From assembly GCF_019649055.1 (NCBI RefSeq), contig NW_026570300.1, positions 186,001-250,000 on the forward strand: a DNA stretch of 64,000 bases. Reading direction: 5' to 3'. The position numbers and the translations under genes are program-made. Below the pieces are notes generated by a model, which had not been told where the DNA came from, did no database searches, and saw nothing but the letters and a program-made list of their open reading frames with translations. This DNA comes from Paramacrobiotus metropolitanus. Taxonomy: Eukaryota; Tardigrada; Eutardigrada; Parachela; Macrobiotidae. Shown here one piece after another: positions 10,594-20,751 of this stretch (its first letter is position 1; the number at the start of each line of letters is the position of its first letter).

Positions 10594-11556
10594 ATGGCGA
10601 ACAATTCCTCTACACATATGATAATCCCGTACGCCATGTTTGGTTGGACTGCTTTAACAATCTTTAATGTCTTCAGTATGATCTCTGGGATCATCCTGAA
10701 CAGTGTGGCTATCTATATCATCTACCTGGACCGGCAAAACTTTACTGCTTTCCGCATTTACATCATTAATCTTCTCATTTGCAACTTACTCCATGCCATT
10801 ATAAATAAACCAGCCGCAATATTGTTGCAGTGGAACGCAACCGATTTCCACAATCCGGCACTTTGTGACTTTTTTATTTTGGCCACTTCCATCACGCTAA
10901 CCTCCACGATGCATGCCAACCTGTTGATGACGCTGAACCGATTTTGGGCGGTGACCTTTCCCAATTCCTACCGTCTGCGTCATAAGGTGAAACTGGCATG
11001 TAGCGCATGCGTTATCATGTTTTTCTACAGTCAAATTATTAGTCTCCCGGCGTTGATAATCGATTCCTTGTACTACCGTCTCGCTACTACGGTAATCCCA
11101 GTGTGCACGGCCAATCAAACAGCGCAACCCAGGACACTGGATGGTCGTGCTATTCACGCGCTGTTGTTGCCGGAACTGCTGACCATTGGATTGTTTCCGA
11201 TCATCGTTTGGCAGCGTCGACGTTTTATTAGTAAGCGGGTCAGAATAGCACAAGGCCCAAACGCGCTTTTACCGGGAGCGCCGACTAACCCGGCGCCCGA
11301 CAAACCGTCTCGGCGACGCTCGCCGAACAGCATGGTCACCTTCTATCTGATGATGGGCTCCATTTTGGTGTGTTGGACGCCGATAACCGTAATAACGATT
11401 TCGAACTACGCTGCGACCGTTTCTGATAATCGCATTTTTCAAGTTGCCGGTAATGTGTTCTCCTGCCAGATTATTCTGGATCCGATCCTGCTGATCATTG
11501 CCTCCGCGGTTGTGGCGAAATCGGACCGGAGAGCGGAAAACGTGCAAAATGCATGA
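10594..11556 (+). CDS. Seven-transmembrane receptor, rhodopsin-like (subfamily B), intact
   Basis: A single-exon gene of 320 residues starting MANNSSTHM, with an N-glycosylation site (NNSS) in the short extracellular N-terminus. Seven hydrophobic segments can be counted. Class A landmarks are a conserved Cys before TM3 (ALCDFF), LNRFWAVTFPNSYRLRH at the TM3 cytoplasmic end where class A usually has DRY, CWTP in TM6, and DPILLII in TM7 where NPxxY is usual. The third intracellular loop is Arg/Pro-rich (about residues 205-250). It would act at the plasma membrane; the ligand is unknown. It is a paralogue of the split gene at 33789-39484 and, more distantly, of 47871-48812. The NRF and DP variants are shared by the whole local family. 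Confidence 0.9.
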   Translation: MANNSSTHMIIPYAMFGWTALTIFNVFSMISGIILNSVAIYIIYLDRQNFTAFRIYIINLLICNLLHAIINKPAAILLQWNATDFHNPALCDFFILATSITLTSTMHANLLMTLNRFWAVTFPNSYRLRHKVKLACSACVIMFFYSQIISLPALIIDSLYYRLATTVIPVCTANQTAQPRTLDGRAIHALLLPELLTIGLFPIIVWQRRRFISKRVRIAQGPNALLPGAPTNPAPDKPSRRRSPNSMVTFYLMMGSILVCWTPITVITISNYAATVSDNRIFQVAGNVFSCQIILDPILLIIASAVVAKSDRRAENVQNA

Positions 11557-11683
11557 CATAGCAACGCTGCGGCTTTACAGAAGTATACATGAGGACCGAA
11601 GACTCCTTTTTTCGTAATACCGTTATTTTTTGTGCAATAGTAATAATTATTATTTTTGTATACGTAAGTGTTTTACTCATAAC

Positions 11684-11876
11684 CCAGGTGCCCAATGCGT
11701 TAGTGGACGAGGTATCGAAACACGGCAGCCACATTGCTCGGGTCATGCCGGCTTTTTCGTCTGCCAGAATGTACAGTACGGATTTCATTAAAGCCACCCC
11801 AGAACGTTGCGCTTCTGAATCTACAAAACAAAATAACCAGCAAGCTTTAAAAATTTTTTATAACAACAGCAAATGA
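11684..11876 (-). pseudogene. Duplicated scrap of the kinase-Kelch gene
   Basis: These bases match 40400-40595 of the kinase-Kelch gene, including the acceptor boundary of its exon 3 (GAATCTACAAAACAAAA on the plus strand). The encoded minus-strand phrase SVLYILADEKAGMTRAMW matches SVLYILADDKAGMTRAMW in the intact gene. The fragment directly follows the receptor at 10594-11556, just as the full kinase gene follows the subfamily B receptor near 39484. About 830 bp corresponding to 39570-40400 is missing at the join, so it is a remnant of a segmental duplication. Confidence 0.85.
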
Positions 11877-12439
11877 GCCTTTGTTAGGGTAAATTTCCAC
11901 TCGCGTAAGCACATCTTTTAATTACACGTACACAGAAACCAATAGAGAAATTATTTCTCTATCCGCCGATGTAATTACGGTCTTCCGCAAAACATCGCAC
12001 AAAATTAGACAGTTTAAAACTATTTTAGGCCCGAAGTTCTTGACACAACTTTTATTAGTGCTCAACACAAGTGATATCTCTGTTCACAGTGGCGGTCAAG
12101 TGTGCTGACCACTAGTCCGAACAGCACACACGAAGCTGTCAGCGAGGGACTCCCCAGTCCAAAGTGCCCAATGCGTTATATATTGAAAGCGGTATTGAAA
12201 ACAGATTTGAGTAAAAGATTACCAATATTTTTAAATGGAAAAGACAACTTCAATGCCTACGAGATGTCACAAGCATTGATACCAGTCGATACAGTAACCG
12301 GTAAAGTGAAGAGCGTTTTGAATTGTCCAAAGCTGGAATGGTGGCGAGCAAAGCTCTAGCTGCACCGCTTTCCAGTAGGGTTTTGCAAAATAGTCCATAG
12401 AAGTAGTCGATGCCAGGAAAACAAAATTTTCTATCGCTT
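11877..12439. other. Intergenic, no gene seen
   Basis: No coding region is supported. A weak tRNA-like patch lies on the minus strand near 12070-12140, and a short echo of GTGCCCAATGCGTTA from the kinase-Kelch scrap occurs near 12166. Confidence 0.4.
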
Positions 12440-12932
12440 ATTATTGATATTGTGGGATCTGGATTTCCTGGTGAGGATTTTTTGCATAAGTTCTCTGTCC
12501 AGTTGAACCTAATTTGCACAGTCACCATGTGGGTTTTATTGCATTCACAAAAACAGTGATCGGGAATAAAAATTAGAATGATAGCAAGAGTAAATACTGT
12601 CTTTAAGCACATTGCAGCACGAAAGAATTCGAAATGTGCGGAGAAGTTTTGTAAGTAGGTTCACGAGATGCGGGTTGATTGTCGATAATGTACTGCATCC
12701 AGTTGAAACTGCGGAAAGGTCGCCCGATTGGCAGTAGAAATGGCTAACGCCATACGAACGCAATTAAAATTTGGGGGAAAATTTGCCCAGAACCGATCAT
12801 TAGGAAGTTAGCATAGAGCGTTGTACTGCAAAACACGGCCGTTGACACCTATACAATCACATAAGTACTTACTGTTCAGAAATGCTAATGCTTCTTCACT
12901 TCTGTACAGCAAAATGCTGAAGATTTTCCCAA
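12440..12932 (-). pseudogene. Degraded seven-helix receptor pseudogene fragment (subfamily A)
   Basis: The sequence aligns base by base with about 48087-48605 of the intact minus-strand receptor. Shared text includes GGGATCTGGATTTCCTGG, CGGGTTGATTGTCGATAATGTACTGCAT-type blocks and GCTTCTTCACTTCTGTACAGC. It covers roughly TM2 to the loop after TM5. Multiple substitutions, indels and frame breaks leave no continuous frame, and both ends are missing. Confidence 0.85.
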
Positions 12933-13390
12933 GATTTTTTTTCGTACCCAGATTTTTTTTCCTACCCAGATTTTCGTAGTTCCACCCAAGCGCGACGAGG
13001 GATTAACTGTTCCACTGGGGAATTATTGAACATGCCGTTTGAATCAGCGACTGCCAAATACAGCACTTATTTAAAAGTTGGGAATAATGTTTTATACGCG
13101 CTTGAAGTAACCGCAGGGAAATCTTGACTGGTTCGGTAATGTGGATTCAAGTGTTGTCACCTTGTCATCAAATAGCTAGAACGTCAAGCAGTTTATGCTT
13201 CATAAGGTTCTGTTTTCATACAAAAATAGAAATTGAAAAACCAAGGACAGAAAAACGCGAAAGTGGGCATATTGCCAGCAAACATACTCAACACTCATAG
13301 GAAAACAATTTTTCATATCAAGATATGCATAAGACGCCTGAAATCTGAAATCCCAGCAACTGGAAGGGACAGCAGAATATTCCATTAACA

Positions 13391-14280
13391 AGCCCAGCAC
13401 GGATGAATAATGTCTTAGGATTTCGAGCATGTAAAAAGGTTAACTGCATATGTATTAAATAATGGCACGATGTTTATTACAAGCAGGCACGAACAAAATA
13501 AACAGGCGTGAGCAGAACCTGTTATTTTTGCTAATTCGCAGTTCGCTAATTTCAATGACAATTCGATATAATAACATTATAACACATAGTCACAATCTGG
13601 GGATTTACAACCAGCCCATGTTAAGCTAATGGCCACCATGGTAACAAGCTTTTGAGTGACCACTGGACTGTGGGGATTGGGCTTTCCAAAAAACTTATGA
13701 TGCAGGAAAACTCTCGACACTGAGAGGATTCTGTAGCACTTTAGAGCGCACAGATTGGATGTGTGGAACGGGAAAAAATTGGTTACAACGGCAAAGTGTC
13801 GAGGACCCTGGTTACGTATGTAGTTAGTATTCATACAAGCCCAGCACGGATGAATAATGTCTTAGGATTTCGAGCATGTTAAAAGGTTAATTACATATGT
13901 AATAAATAACGACACGATGTTTACTACATTAAGGAGGCACGAACAAAATAAACAGGCATGAGCAGAATCTGTTACTTATTTTGCTCATTCGCAGTTCGCT
14001 AATTTCAATGACAATTCGATGTAATAACAATAATTGTAATATAATCTGGGGATATACAAACAGCCCATGTTAAACTAATGGCTACCATGGCAACAAGCTT
14101 TCGAGTGACCACTGGACTGTGGGCATTGGGCTTTGCAAAAAACTTATGATGCAGGAACACTCTCGACACTGAGAGGATTCTGTAGCACTTTAGAGCGTGC
14201 AGATGGGATGTGTGGAACGGGAGAAAATTGGTTACAACGGCAGAGTGGCGAGGACCCTGGTTACGTAGTTAGTATTCATA
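13391..14280. repeat. Tandem duplication, two copies of about 447 bp
   Basis: AGCCCAGCACGGATGAATAA occurs at 13391 and again at 13838. The intervening 447 bp reappears almost unchanged up to about 14280, including GGCTACCATGG/GGCCACCATGG and CGACACTGAGAGGATTCTG. The copies differ by scattered substitutions and small indels. No protein-like frame is shared by both copies. Confidence 0.9.
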
Positions 14281-14439
14281 TAACCAGTTTACGGTATCTA
14301 CATCCGTACGTATTGTCGTGGCGTACATTAGTTTCGAATATTTTTATTAAAAGAAACATACGAATCTTCTGTATTCAAAAATTTTTTTGAGATTAAGAAT
14401 TGTAAAAAGCCTTAAGTTGCTTGTGTTTCTTACGTTTTT

Positions 14440-14527
14440 AAGAAAACCTAAGAAATCTAAGAAACTTAAGAAACTTAAGAAACCTAAGAAACCTAAGAAA
14501 CCTAAGAAACCTAAGAAACTAAGAAAT
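14440..14527. repeat. 9-bp tandem repeat AAGAAACCT
   Basis: About nine units of AAGAAACCT and its variant AAGAAACTT lie end to end. They translate as Lys-Lys-Pro/Leu repeats in one frame, which is a by-product of the 9-bp period rather than evidence of a gene. Confidence 0.9.
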
Positions 14528-14998
14528 CCGGATATGAAAGAATACGAGGTATATCGACCACGCCGGTGGGATTGACTGCGATTATATTTTGCACATGTTT
14601 CTTAAATTTTCAATACTTTGTAACGTGCCGATGCCGAAGGCCGCGGTCTGTCTCGGTTTCTACGAACGGTCCGCGAACAGACAAAGCATTTACCCATGTA
14701 TGGCTATGGGGGCCCATGGCAACAATTTGTTTTTTGGGGCTACTCCTTCCCTTTTGGGGCGTATCGATTACGCAATAGCGTAGGAACCTTCGCGCCGTTG
14801 AAACGATTCTAATGCGCCGTTGAAACGATTCTAACATTGGCTACATCATCAATCGTGTATACGTGGTTACGGATGTAGATAACAATACTCGTACTCCTTA
14901 TTCGCGGTACTCGTTATACTGATGTTTGTTACAGTAATCATAAACAGTACAGTTTCAGTACGTTTTTGTTACAGTAGTAATCATAAACTACTGTAACT

Positions 14999-15295
14999 GT
15001 GGGTTTTGTGCGAGAGAACGGAAAACGACCGGACGGAGCCACACGTTGGAAATGGTACCGCGGACAGCCGTTAGTGTGGGACGTGACGTGCAGAGACACG
15101 ATGTGCGATTCTTACATTGATGCAACTTCAAAGTGCGCTGGCGCCGCCGCCGAACTGGCTTGCCGGGAGAAGATTGGAAAATACAAGTCGCTTACTGATC
15201 GCTGCAATTTTGTCCCCTTTGCATGTGCGACTTTTGGCACTTGGTGCGAGACCGGCATTGTTACGTTAAAGGAGATTGAAAGAAGTTGTTTTTAA
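14999..15295 (+). pseudogene. Retroelement-associated C-terminal domain fragment
   Basis: This open frame of about 98 codons encodes a domain with RPDGAT, LVWDVTCRDT, AGAAAE and FVPFACATFGTW. From memory, a domain with RPDG, VWDVTC-DT and FVP-A-ETFG signatures is often found at the C-terminal end of reverse-transcriptase proteins in animal repeats. The Asp residues in RPDG and WDVT could fit a PD-(D/E)xK nuclease-like fold, which is my inference. No RT domain is visible upstream and the frame opens at a GTG without an ATG, so it is a truncated transposon remnant. Confidence 0.6.
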
Positions 15296-16742
15296 GGACG
15301 GGCGAGAGCCGCTCTACTTGTTTTTTGTTTCAGCGTTTAAGTTTGGAAATAATGCGTGGGAATGCCTTGAGTGTGTTATGTACGGTCCCTTCTCGTGCCA
15401 ACTGGGACAAATTTTTCATTTGAATGTATTTCTGTGAGCGATGCTCGTCTCCATACATATTGCAAATAAAGTATAGATCATAAACCGTCGCATAGCCTGA
15501 CCTTTAAATCACTAGTGGAAGCCGGCAAATTTCTCGACAAATGTTTGCATGACTGGCAGTTTATCCGGATCTCACGTTCTGGATATTAATACGTGCATAG
15601 AAGAATATTTGTTTTAGTACGAGAAAGAACGGAGATTTTTCTTGATTGTGACACGGCCGCACTCACATCGGCTGCGACTCCCAGCTGCCTACACCTTTAT
15701 TTCCTTTCCGACTTCCGAGTATCGGGTGGGATCGTGGATAGTGCTTACTGTGCTTACCAATTACGCTGGATTCTAGCTTTATTATGAGGAGATCTCAAAA
15801 ATCCTGTAAACTAGCTGGTTCAGGCAGCAGTACGAACTGCTTTCAATACTGCAATAAAAAACTAACTCTATGAGTACTGGAAAAAGATTGAAATTTCCGC
15901 GTTTACTGCTCTTCTTATAATGGCTGAACAACAGGTAGCCTGAGATGAACTTGCTGCTTTAATTCCAAATTCCCTCTCTAGATTGCCGTCGAATGCAACG
16001 CCATCGGCTTCGTTTTGAAATTAAAATGTGTACACTTTGCAAGCAACACCAATCTAAGTAAGATGTATGGCCCATTTCCTACCCCTCTGGAAAACTGACC
16101 CCCTTTTTTGTCACTGTATTCTATGTATTCCTAAATATTCCGGTTCATATTCGTACTGTGCTCGCACTTCGACTCTCCGCTTCCGTTATAATAATATTAT
16201 TTCAGTATTCCCTACGAATACGCCGGCATTCCTAGTTCGTTATGATAATATTATTTCAATATTCTCTGCGAATACGCCGGTATTCCTAGTTCGTATGTAT
16301 TTTGCTTGTTTATTATCTACTGTATCTTTCATGTACGACTGCAGTATTCTTTAGTGTATCGCGGTATTCCGTGTATTCCGCTGACATCCATGCCTGAATT
16401 GAAAGCGTATTCGAATTGATTTAATTAAGAAACCCAAGAACAGGGAATATGGGCGGAATACGGGAGAATACGGGGACAGACTAAAGAAAGCAACAGTTAT
16501 GCCAAAAAGCTACGGTAGATAATGGAAAACACCTCGCGAATGCAGTAGAAATACAGGCAGAATACGGATGAAATGCGTGGGAATATTATTAAAGATTAAA
16601 GGTACCTTCTTGTTAGTCCTACAGGCGAGATTAATGTGTCCTGCGGAGTGTACCCCTATTCCCCCGCATACTACTTGTATTCTGCCTGTATAAGTATTCC
16701 TAGAGCATTCCCCAGACTCTATCATCTCGCCTCTATGACTAC
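15296..16742. other. Intergenic, with a 55-bp tandem duplication
   Basis: No gene is supported. An AATAAA lies near 15465, but no gene is assigned to it. At 16183-16292 a 55-bp unit beginning CGTTATAATAATATTATTTC is present twice (starts 16183 and 16238). The last four bases, CTAC at 16739-16742, are the 5' target duplication of the LTR retrotransposon. Confidence 0.6.
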
Positions 16743-17049
16743 TGCCAGAGCGTTCGGCTCTGAGCTCACGTCGGTCTCGGATGGACCGCCGGATCGGAGC
16801 TGCCGAGCCGCTCTTGTGCAGCCGATCTCCACTCATCGGATTCCACCGATTCATTACGATGTTTTTGGCCTCAGTGAAAGATCTCTAGATTTTCACTTCG
16901 GTGTTTTTCTGTTTTGTCTTTTCGCTGATGATTTGTGTTTTGATTTACGATCTAATAAAATACGATTTTATTCGATCTAGTTTGGTTGCATTTCCGATCC
17001 CGATTCTTGCTCACGTAGAAACGTATCGCTCAAATCAGCCATCCTTTCA
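16743..17049 (+). repeat. 5' long terminal repeat
   Basis: A 307-bp direct repeat that starts TGCCAGAGCG and ends CATCCTTTCA, giving the canonical TG...CA ends. It is identical to the 3' LTR except for one T/C difference near the 3' end (CGATTCTTGC here, CGATTCTCGC there). An AATAAA polyadenylation signal lies at 16954-16959. The region just before it is T-rich. Confidence 0.97.
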
Positions 17050-17067
17050 TGGTGGAGATGCGTGTCG
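17050..17067 (+). promoter_or_regulatory. Candidate tRNA primer binding site
   Basis: Directly after the 5' LTR the sequence reads TGGTGGAGATGCG. A leading TGG complements the CCA 3' end of a tRNA and the position is exactly where minus-strand priming starts in LTR elements. I could not match the remainder to a particular tRNA without a host tRNA set. Confidence 0.5.
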
Positions 17068-17943
17068 TGTAACGACCCTGTACTGATATTAAGATCAATA
17101 AGGAGAAGTGTGGTTTGAGCAGATGCGCCGAGTTTCCTATTTCTGACGAGCGAGTTTAACGATTACTTTGTGTTTTCGATTCTGTTTGTGTCGACAATTA
17201 GGCGCAAACGGTCAATTCCTAGTGGATCCCTGTACGATAGCGTGTTGGAGCGAAGAAATTCACCGACACCGCCGTATTCAGCCGATTCCAATTTCCCGAT
17301 TCAACCTGTTGCTGTGTCTCCGGACCAGCGACGCTATTCCCCCATACCCAGCCCACCCGAACGATTTTCCTGAATTCCTGTGGATCGGAGGACACCTAAC
17401 AAGCCCTGCGATCGACGGTTGAGTCCTGAGGAAGCGCGTGGTGGATATTGAAGAACCTACGGATTGGTGAAGCACGGACGAGTTTCTTCACGTTTTGACG
17501 ACCCCTGGATCTTTCTGGTAAGTTCTGCTTGCAAAAGCAAGTATAGATTTTTATCGGAAGAGGAAATCGATGATAACGGATGCGATAATAATACTGTAAA
17601 AATCGAAATTTTGGATGTATCGTTGATCGTGTCGATGCCTGGTTGAACTTTTGCCCCGTTGCGATTGTTCGACGTTCGTGCGTTGATTTCTTGATTTTCC
17701 GTGTTGATTCAGTGTTATCGTGATTTTGACCTTTTTGAAAAATTCCCGATCATTAATTTCGTTGAAAAATGAGATTAGTTAATCGATTAATTATGCGTGT
17801 TGACTGAAACGATACCATGAGTGTGAACGAAATGCAGTGAGGTTGTGAAAAATTTGAAAATTAATCGTGAATTTAATTCGAATTATTATCGACTGAGTTT
17901 TGCGATTGATTTTGAGGTTGATTTTAATAATATCGATTCGAGA
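17068..17943 (+). other. Long 5' leader of the retrotransposon
   Basis: About 880 nt separate the candidate primer site from the first good ATG of gag. Several short upstream ATGs and ORFs occur, for example near 17464 and 17818, so ribosome access to gag probably involves leaky scanning, an internal entry site or splicing; the sequence alone does not decide. Packaging signals would be expected here but are not recognisable by eye. Confidence 0.5.
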
Positions 17944-20751
17944 ATGATCAGATCGCCAACAGGACAGCAGAGAAAAGGATTCATTTCGTCGATTGTAGAT
18001 TCGGTGCAAAATATAGCACAGAACCTCTCTCCTCGTAGTAAATCGAATAACGCGATAAATCAGGATAATGAATCGATGAATACGCAGACAGTTAAACCGA
18101 AGCCAGCAGTTAAAAAAGGGACGAAAGCGAAGGTAGTAGTTCCCCCTCCTCCAGTAACTCATGCGGTAAACACTCGATATGGGACGAAGCATCGACAGGT
18201 TCATTCGGAAGTCCCTGCACGGGAAACCGCTGAGCCCAGCTCGCTCCCTGAAAAATCGGCAGTAATTCCGGAAGCGATTGACGGTGACCGCCCGACGTCA
18301 ACGTCAAGAATCGCTGATATGGTCGATAACGAGAGGAACGATAATTCATCAGTAACTGATGGAAACCGGAACGATTCGCGATCAAGTAAAATGTCTATCG
18401 ATTCGATTCTGACGGGAAATGAAGATTACAGCGATCCGTATGCGCTTGGTGAAGTGGACAGTGAGGGCGAACTCACCCTCCACAACACCACTGCGGTCGA
18501 TTTGCGAACGCCTTTCAAAAGAAGCACGGTTGTACGACGCAGCCCGCTTCCGACGATGGGCGAAATACCTGCTAAGCTCGGAAAAGAAAAATCGCCATCA
18601 TCGAACGAAAGTAAAACGAGTTTTCGGTCGGCTATCGAGCCTGAAAACCACGAGAAAATAGGAAAATTCTCGATCGATAAATCTGCGATGACTGGTACCG
18701 AGTACGCACAGAACCTGCGTTTAGCGGGCGAAGTCGCTGGTAAATTACAGGACGAGCTAACGTTGGCTCACCAGGAAATCGCTGAACTAAAGAAAGTCAT
18801 TCGTGCAAATGCCGATAAAACCGATGGTGGTGATGAATCGATTTTGGTCGAGGCTCTAGAGCGTCTGAAAACTCTGCAAGCAGAGATTTCCACGTTTAGA
18901 GCTGCTCTGAAGTTACGCGATGATACGATTACCGATCACGAAGGAACGATTGCTCGATTACGTGCTGAAAGGCAGAAGTTTCAGGATAGAGTCGTGATCA
19001 GTCAACGAGAACTGGTCGATGAGAAGACAAAATTGGAAGCAAAGGTGAAGAAGTATGGCGGAAAGCTGCTCTTGGTCGGTCACGCCAAGATGCAGCAGGA
19101 CGCCGAAATGCAGCAGATTATGGAAGATCGAGAACGATACCGTCGTGAGCGTAATGAAACTCAGGATAGATTCGATCGGTTAGCTGCAGATCACGATGCC
19201 TTGCAAACGATGTGTGAGGATTTGGAGAATCAGTTGCGATCGCGCCCTGTTAGTCCGGCACAGCCTGCCGGACATCGGGGACAGCCGTCGCGAACCGAAC
19301 GATGTGGTAGTGGAATTAGTCGCGGTTGTTCGCCGGCCGTTGAAAAACGTACCGGCGAAGCAGCCGGAAATGGTGACTTTCGCCGTCGACAGTCGATTAA
19401 AGAAACAGTTATCGATAAGGCAGTGGGTGGTAGGTTGAGAACGGTTGCCCGTTCTCCCGCCGATGCCGAAAAGGAAGTGATAATCGTAAAGGAAGTCGCG
19501 AAACCGGTGCCCGAGGTCAAGGCCGATTCGGCTAAGATCTTTAAGGGTAATACGGTTAATCCAACGAAGTTTGGTGGATCGAAAGACAACGTCGAAAGTT
19601 TCGTCCTTCGATTTCGATTGGCAGCAACAGCAAACGGTTGGGATGAGTCGGAGAAACTCGCCAACCTGGCTAACGCTGTTAAGGACGACGCCTTGACTTG
19701 GTTCGATGGGTTGTTGACCTCGCCGTCGGCACCCACTACAAGCGAAGGGTTTCTATCGAAGATGGTTGAACGATTTGGAGACAGTAAGAAATCAGTTAAC
19801 GCGTTGACGGAACTGACAAATCGATCATACCGACCTGGGCAAGAATCGCTTGAGCAGTATCTCCAGACGATGGAAATACTTCGTGATCGAGCGAATTTCC
19901 AGGGCGATCCGGAACATTTCGTATCGTTTGTTATGCGTGGATTGAAAACCGATCAGAAAGTGTACGATAAAGTAATGACGAAACAGCCGGAAACAATCGA
20001 TCAGCTTCGCCAGTATATTCGTTATCTGGTGTCTAGCGATCCAGATGGGTTCCAAGTTCCTATCGATAACAAACCGCGAAAGAATCAGGAGAGATCGAAG
20101 AACGATTCAGCTGCTGTGCATGCGGTCGATGCTGAAGAAGCACGATCTGATGCCGGTGGTAGCCAAAAAGGCAGATCGAATGATGGCGGCGGCTTTGGTG
20201 GCCGGTCACGGTCACCTGGCAGTGGCGCCCCTCGTGGTCGCGGTGGTAATTTCGGTGGAAACCGCGGCAGCTTCGGCCGTAGTGGTGGAAACAATCGAGG
20301 CGGTTTCAGTAACAATGGAGGTGGATTTGGTGGTCGCGATGGCTTCGCTAGTCGTCAGAACTCTGGTGGTTCTGGTAACAGCGATTCCAACAAGCTGTGC
20401 ACTAACTGCGACGTCCATAACCATACGATTGATGAATGTAAGTTTCGAGATGTGCCGCGCGATCAAAATCCGATCTATTGTGCGTATCACTACGCTGACG
20501 GCAGCCGCCGTTATGCTAGTGACTTTCGCCGAAACCGGGAAAATTCCCAAAGTCGAAACGATAACTATCAGGGACAAAATAACGGAAATCGACGTCGATT
20601 AAACTCGTGGACAAACGATAAGGCACCGCAGTCCGGCCAGAACGGTGGCGGTTCTGGTGGTGGCGGCCAAGACGCTCGGGGCTCTGGCGGTTCTGCCGGT
20701 GGTGCCAAGGGCGGCTTTGGCGGCGGCCAGGGAAACGTGAACGGGCAGTAA
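17944..20751 (+). CDS. gag: Gag-like structural protein
   Basis: The reading frame is open from 17845; the first ATG, at 17944 (MIRSPTGQQ), is chosen as the start, giving about 935 residues. In order: a basic, Ser-rich N-terminus; a long coiled-coil region (roughly residues 230-450, many E/K/R heptads); and a retrotransposon-gag capsid-like domain around FKGNTVNPTKFGG to VMRGLKT. Then come a Gly/Arg-rich RGG segment, one CCHC zinc knuckle (CTNCDVHNHTIDEC, C-x2-C-x4-H-x4-C) and a Gly/Gln-rich tail. It should form virus-like particles and bind element RNA. The C-terminal codons contain a phased slippery heptamer at 20730-20736 leading into the protease frame. It is longer than most Ty3/gypsy Gags because of the coiled-coil and RGG parts. 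Confidence 0.9.
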   Translation: MIRSPTGQQRKGFISSIVDSVQNIAQNLSPRSKSNNAINQDNESMNTQTVKPKPAVKKGTKAKVVVPPPPVTHAVNTRYGTKHRQVHSEVPARETAEPSSLPEKSAVIPEAIDGDRPTSTSRIADMVDNERNDNSSVTDGNRNDSRSSKMSIDSILTGNEDYSDPYALGEVDSEGELTLHNTTAVDLRTPFKRSTVVRRSPLPTMGEIPAKLGKEKSPSSNESKTSFRSAIEPENHEKIGKFSIDKSAMTGTEYAQNLRLAGEVAGKLQDELTLAHQEIAELKKVIRANADKTDGGDESILVEALERLKTLQAEISTFRAALKLRDDTITDHEGTIARLRAERQKFQDRVVISQRELVDEKTKLEAKVKKYGGKLLLVGHAKMQQDAEMQQIMEDRERYRRERNETQDRFDRLAADHDALQTMCEDLENQLRSRPVSPAQPAGHRGQPSRTERCGSGISRGCSPAVEKRTGEAAGNGDFRRRQSIKETVIDKAVGGRLRTVARSPADAEKEVIIVKEVAKPVPEVKADSAKIFKGNTVNPTKFGGSKDNVESFVLRFRLAATANGWDESEKLANLANAVKDDALTWFDGLLTSPSAPTTSEGFLSKMVERFGDSKKSVNALTELTNRSYRPGQESLEQYLQTMEILRDRANFQGDPEHFVSFVMRGLKTDQKVYDKVMTKQPETIDQLRQYIRYLVSSDPDGFQVPIDNKPRKNQERSKNDSAAVHAVDAEEARSDAGGSQKGRSNDGGGFGGRSRSPGSGAPRGRGGNFGGNRGSFGRSGGNNRGGFSNNGGGFGGRDGFASRQNSGGSGNSDSNKLCTNCDVHNHTIDECKFRDVPRDQNPIYCAYHYADGSRRYASDFRRNRENSQSRNDNYQGQNNGNRRRLNSWTNDKAPQSGQNGGGSGGGGQDARGSGGSAGGAKGGFGGGQGNVNGQ
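20730..20736 (+). promoter_or_regulatory. Candidate -1 ribosomal frameshift site GGGAAAC
   Basis: The heptamer G GGA AAC follows the X XXY YYZ rule, and its GGA AAC codons are exactly in the gag frame. It lies four codons before the gag TAA (20749-20751). The protease frame is the -1 frame and is open through this point and on to 21905. The same heptamer is the known gag-pro slip site of Mason-Pfizer-type betaretroviruses. Downstream structure was not computed. Confidence 0.7.

Noticed and set aside
12070-12140. tRNA-like patch on the minus strand (TAGTGGTCAGCAC followed by a GAC loop)
   Set aside because: No complete acceptor stem or T-loop could be folded; at most an old tRNA-derived SINE scrap.
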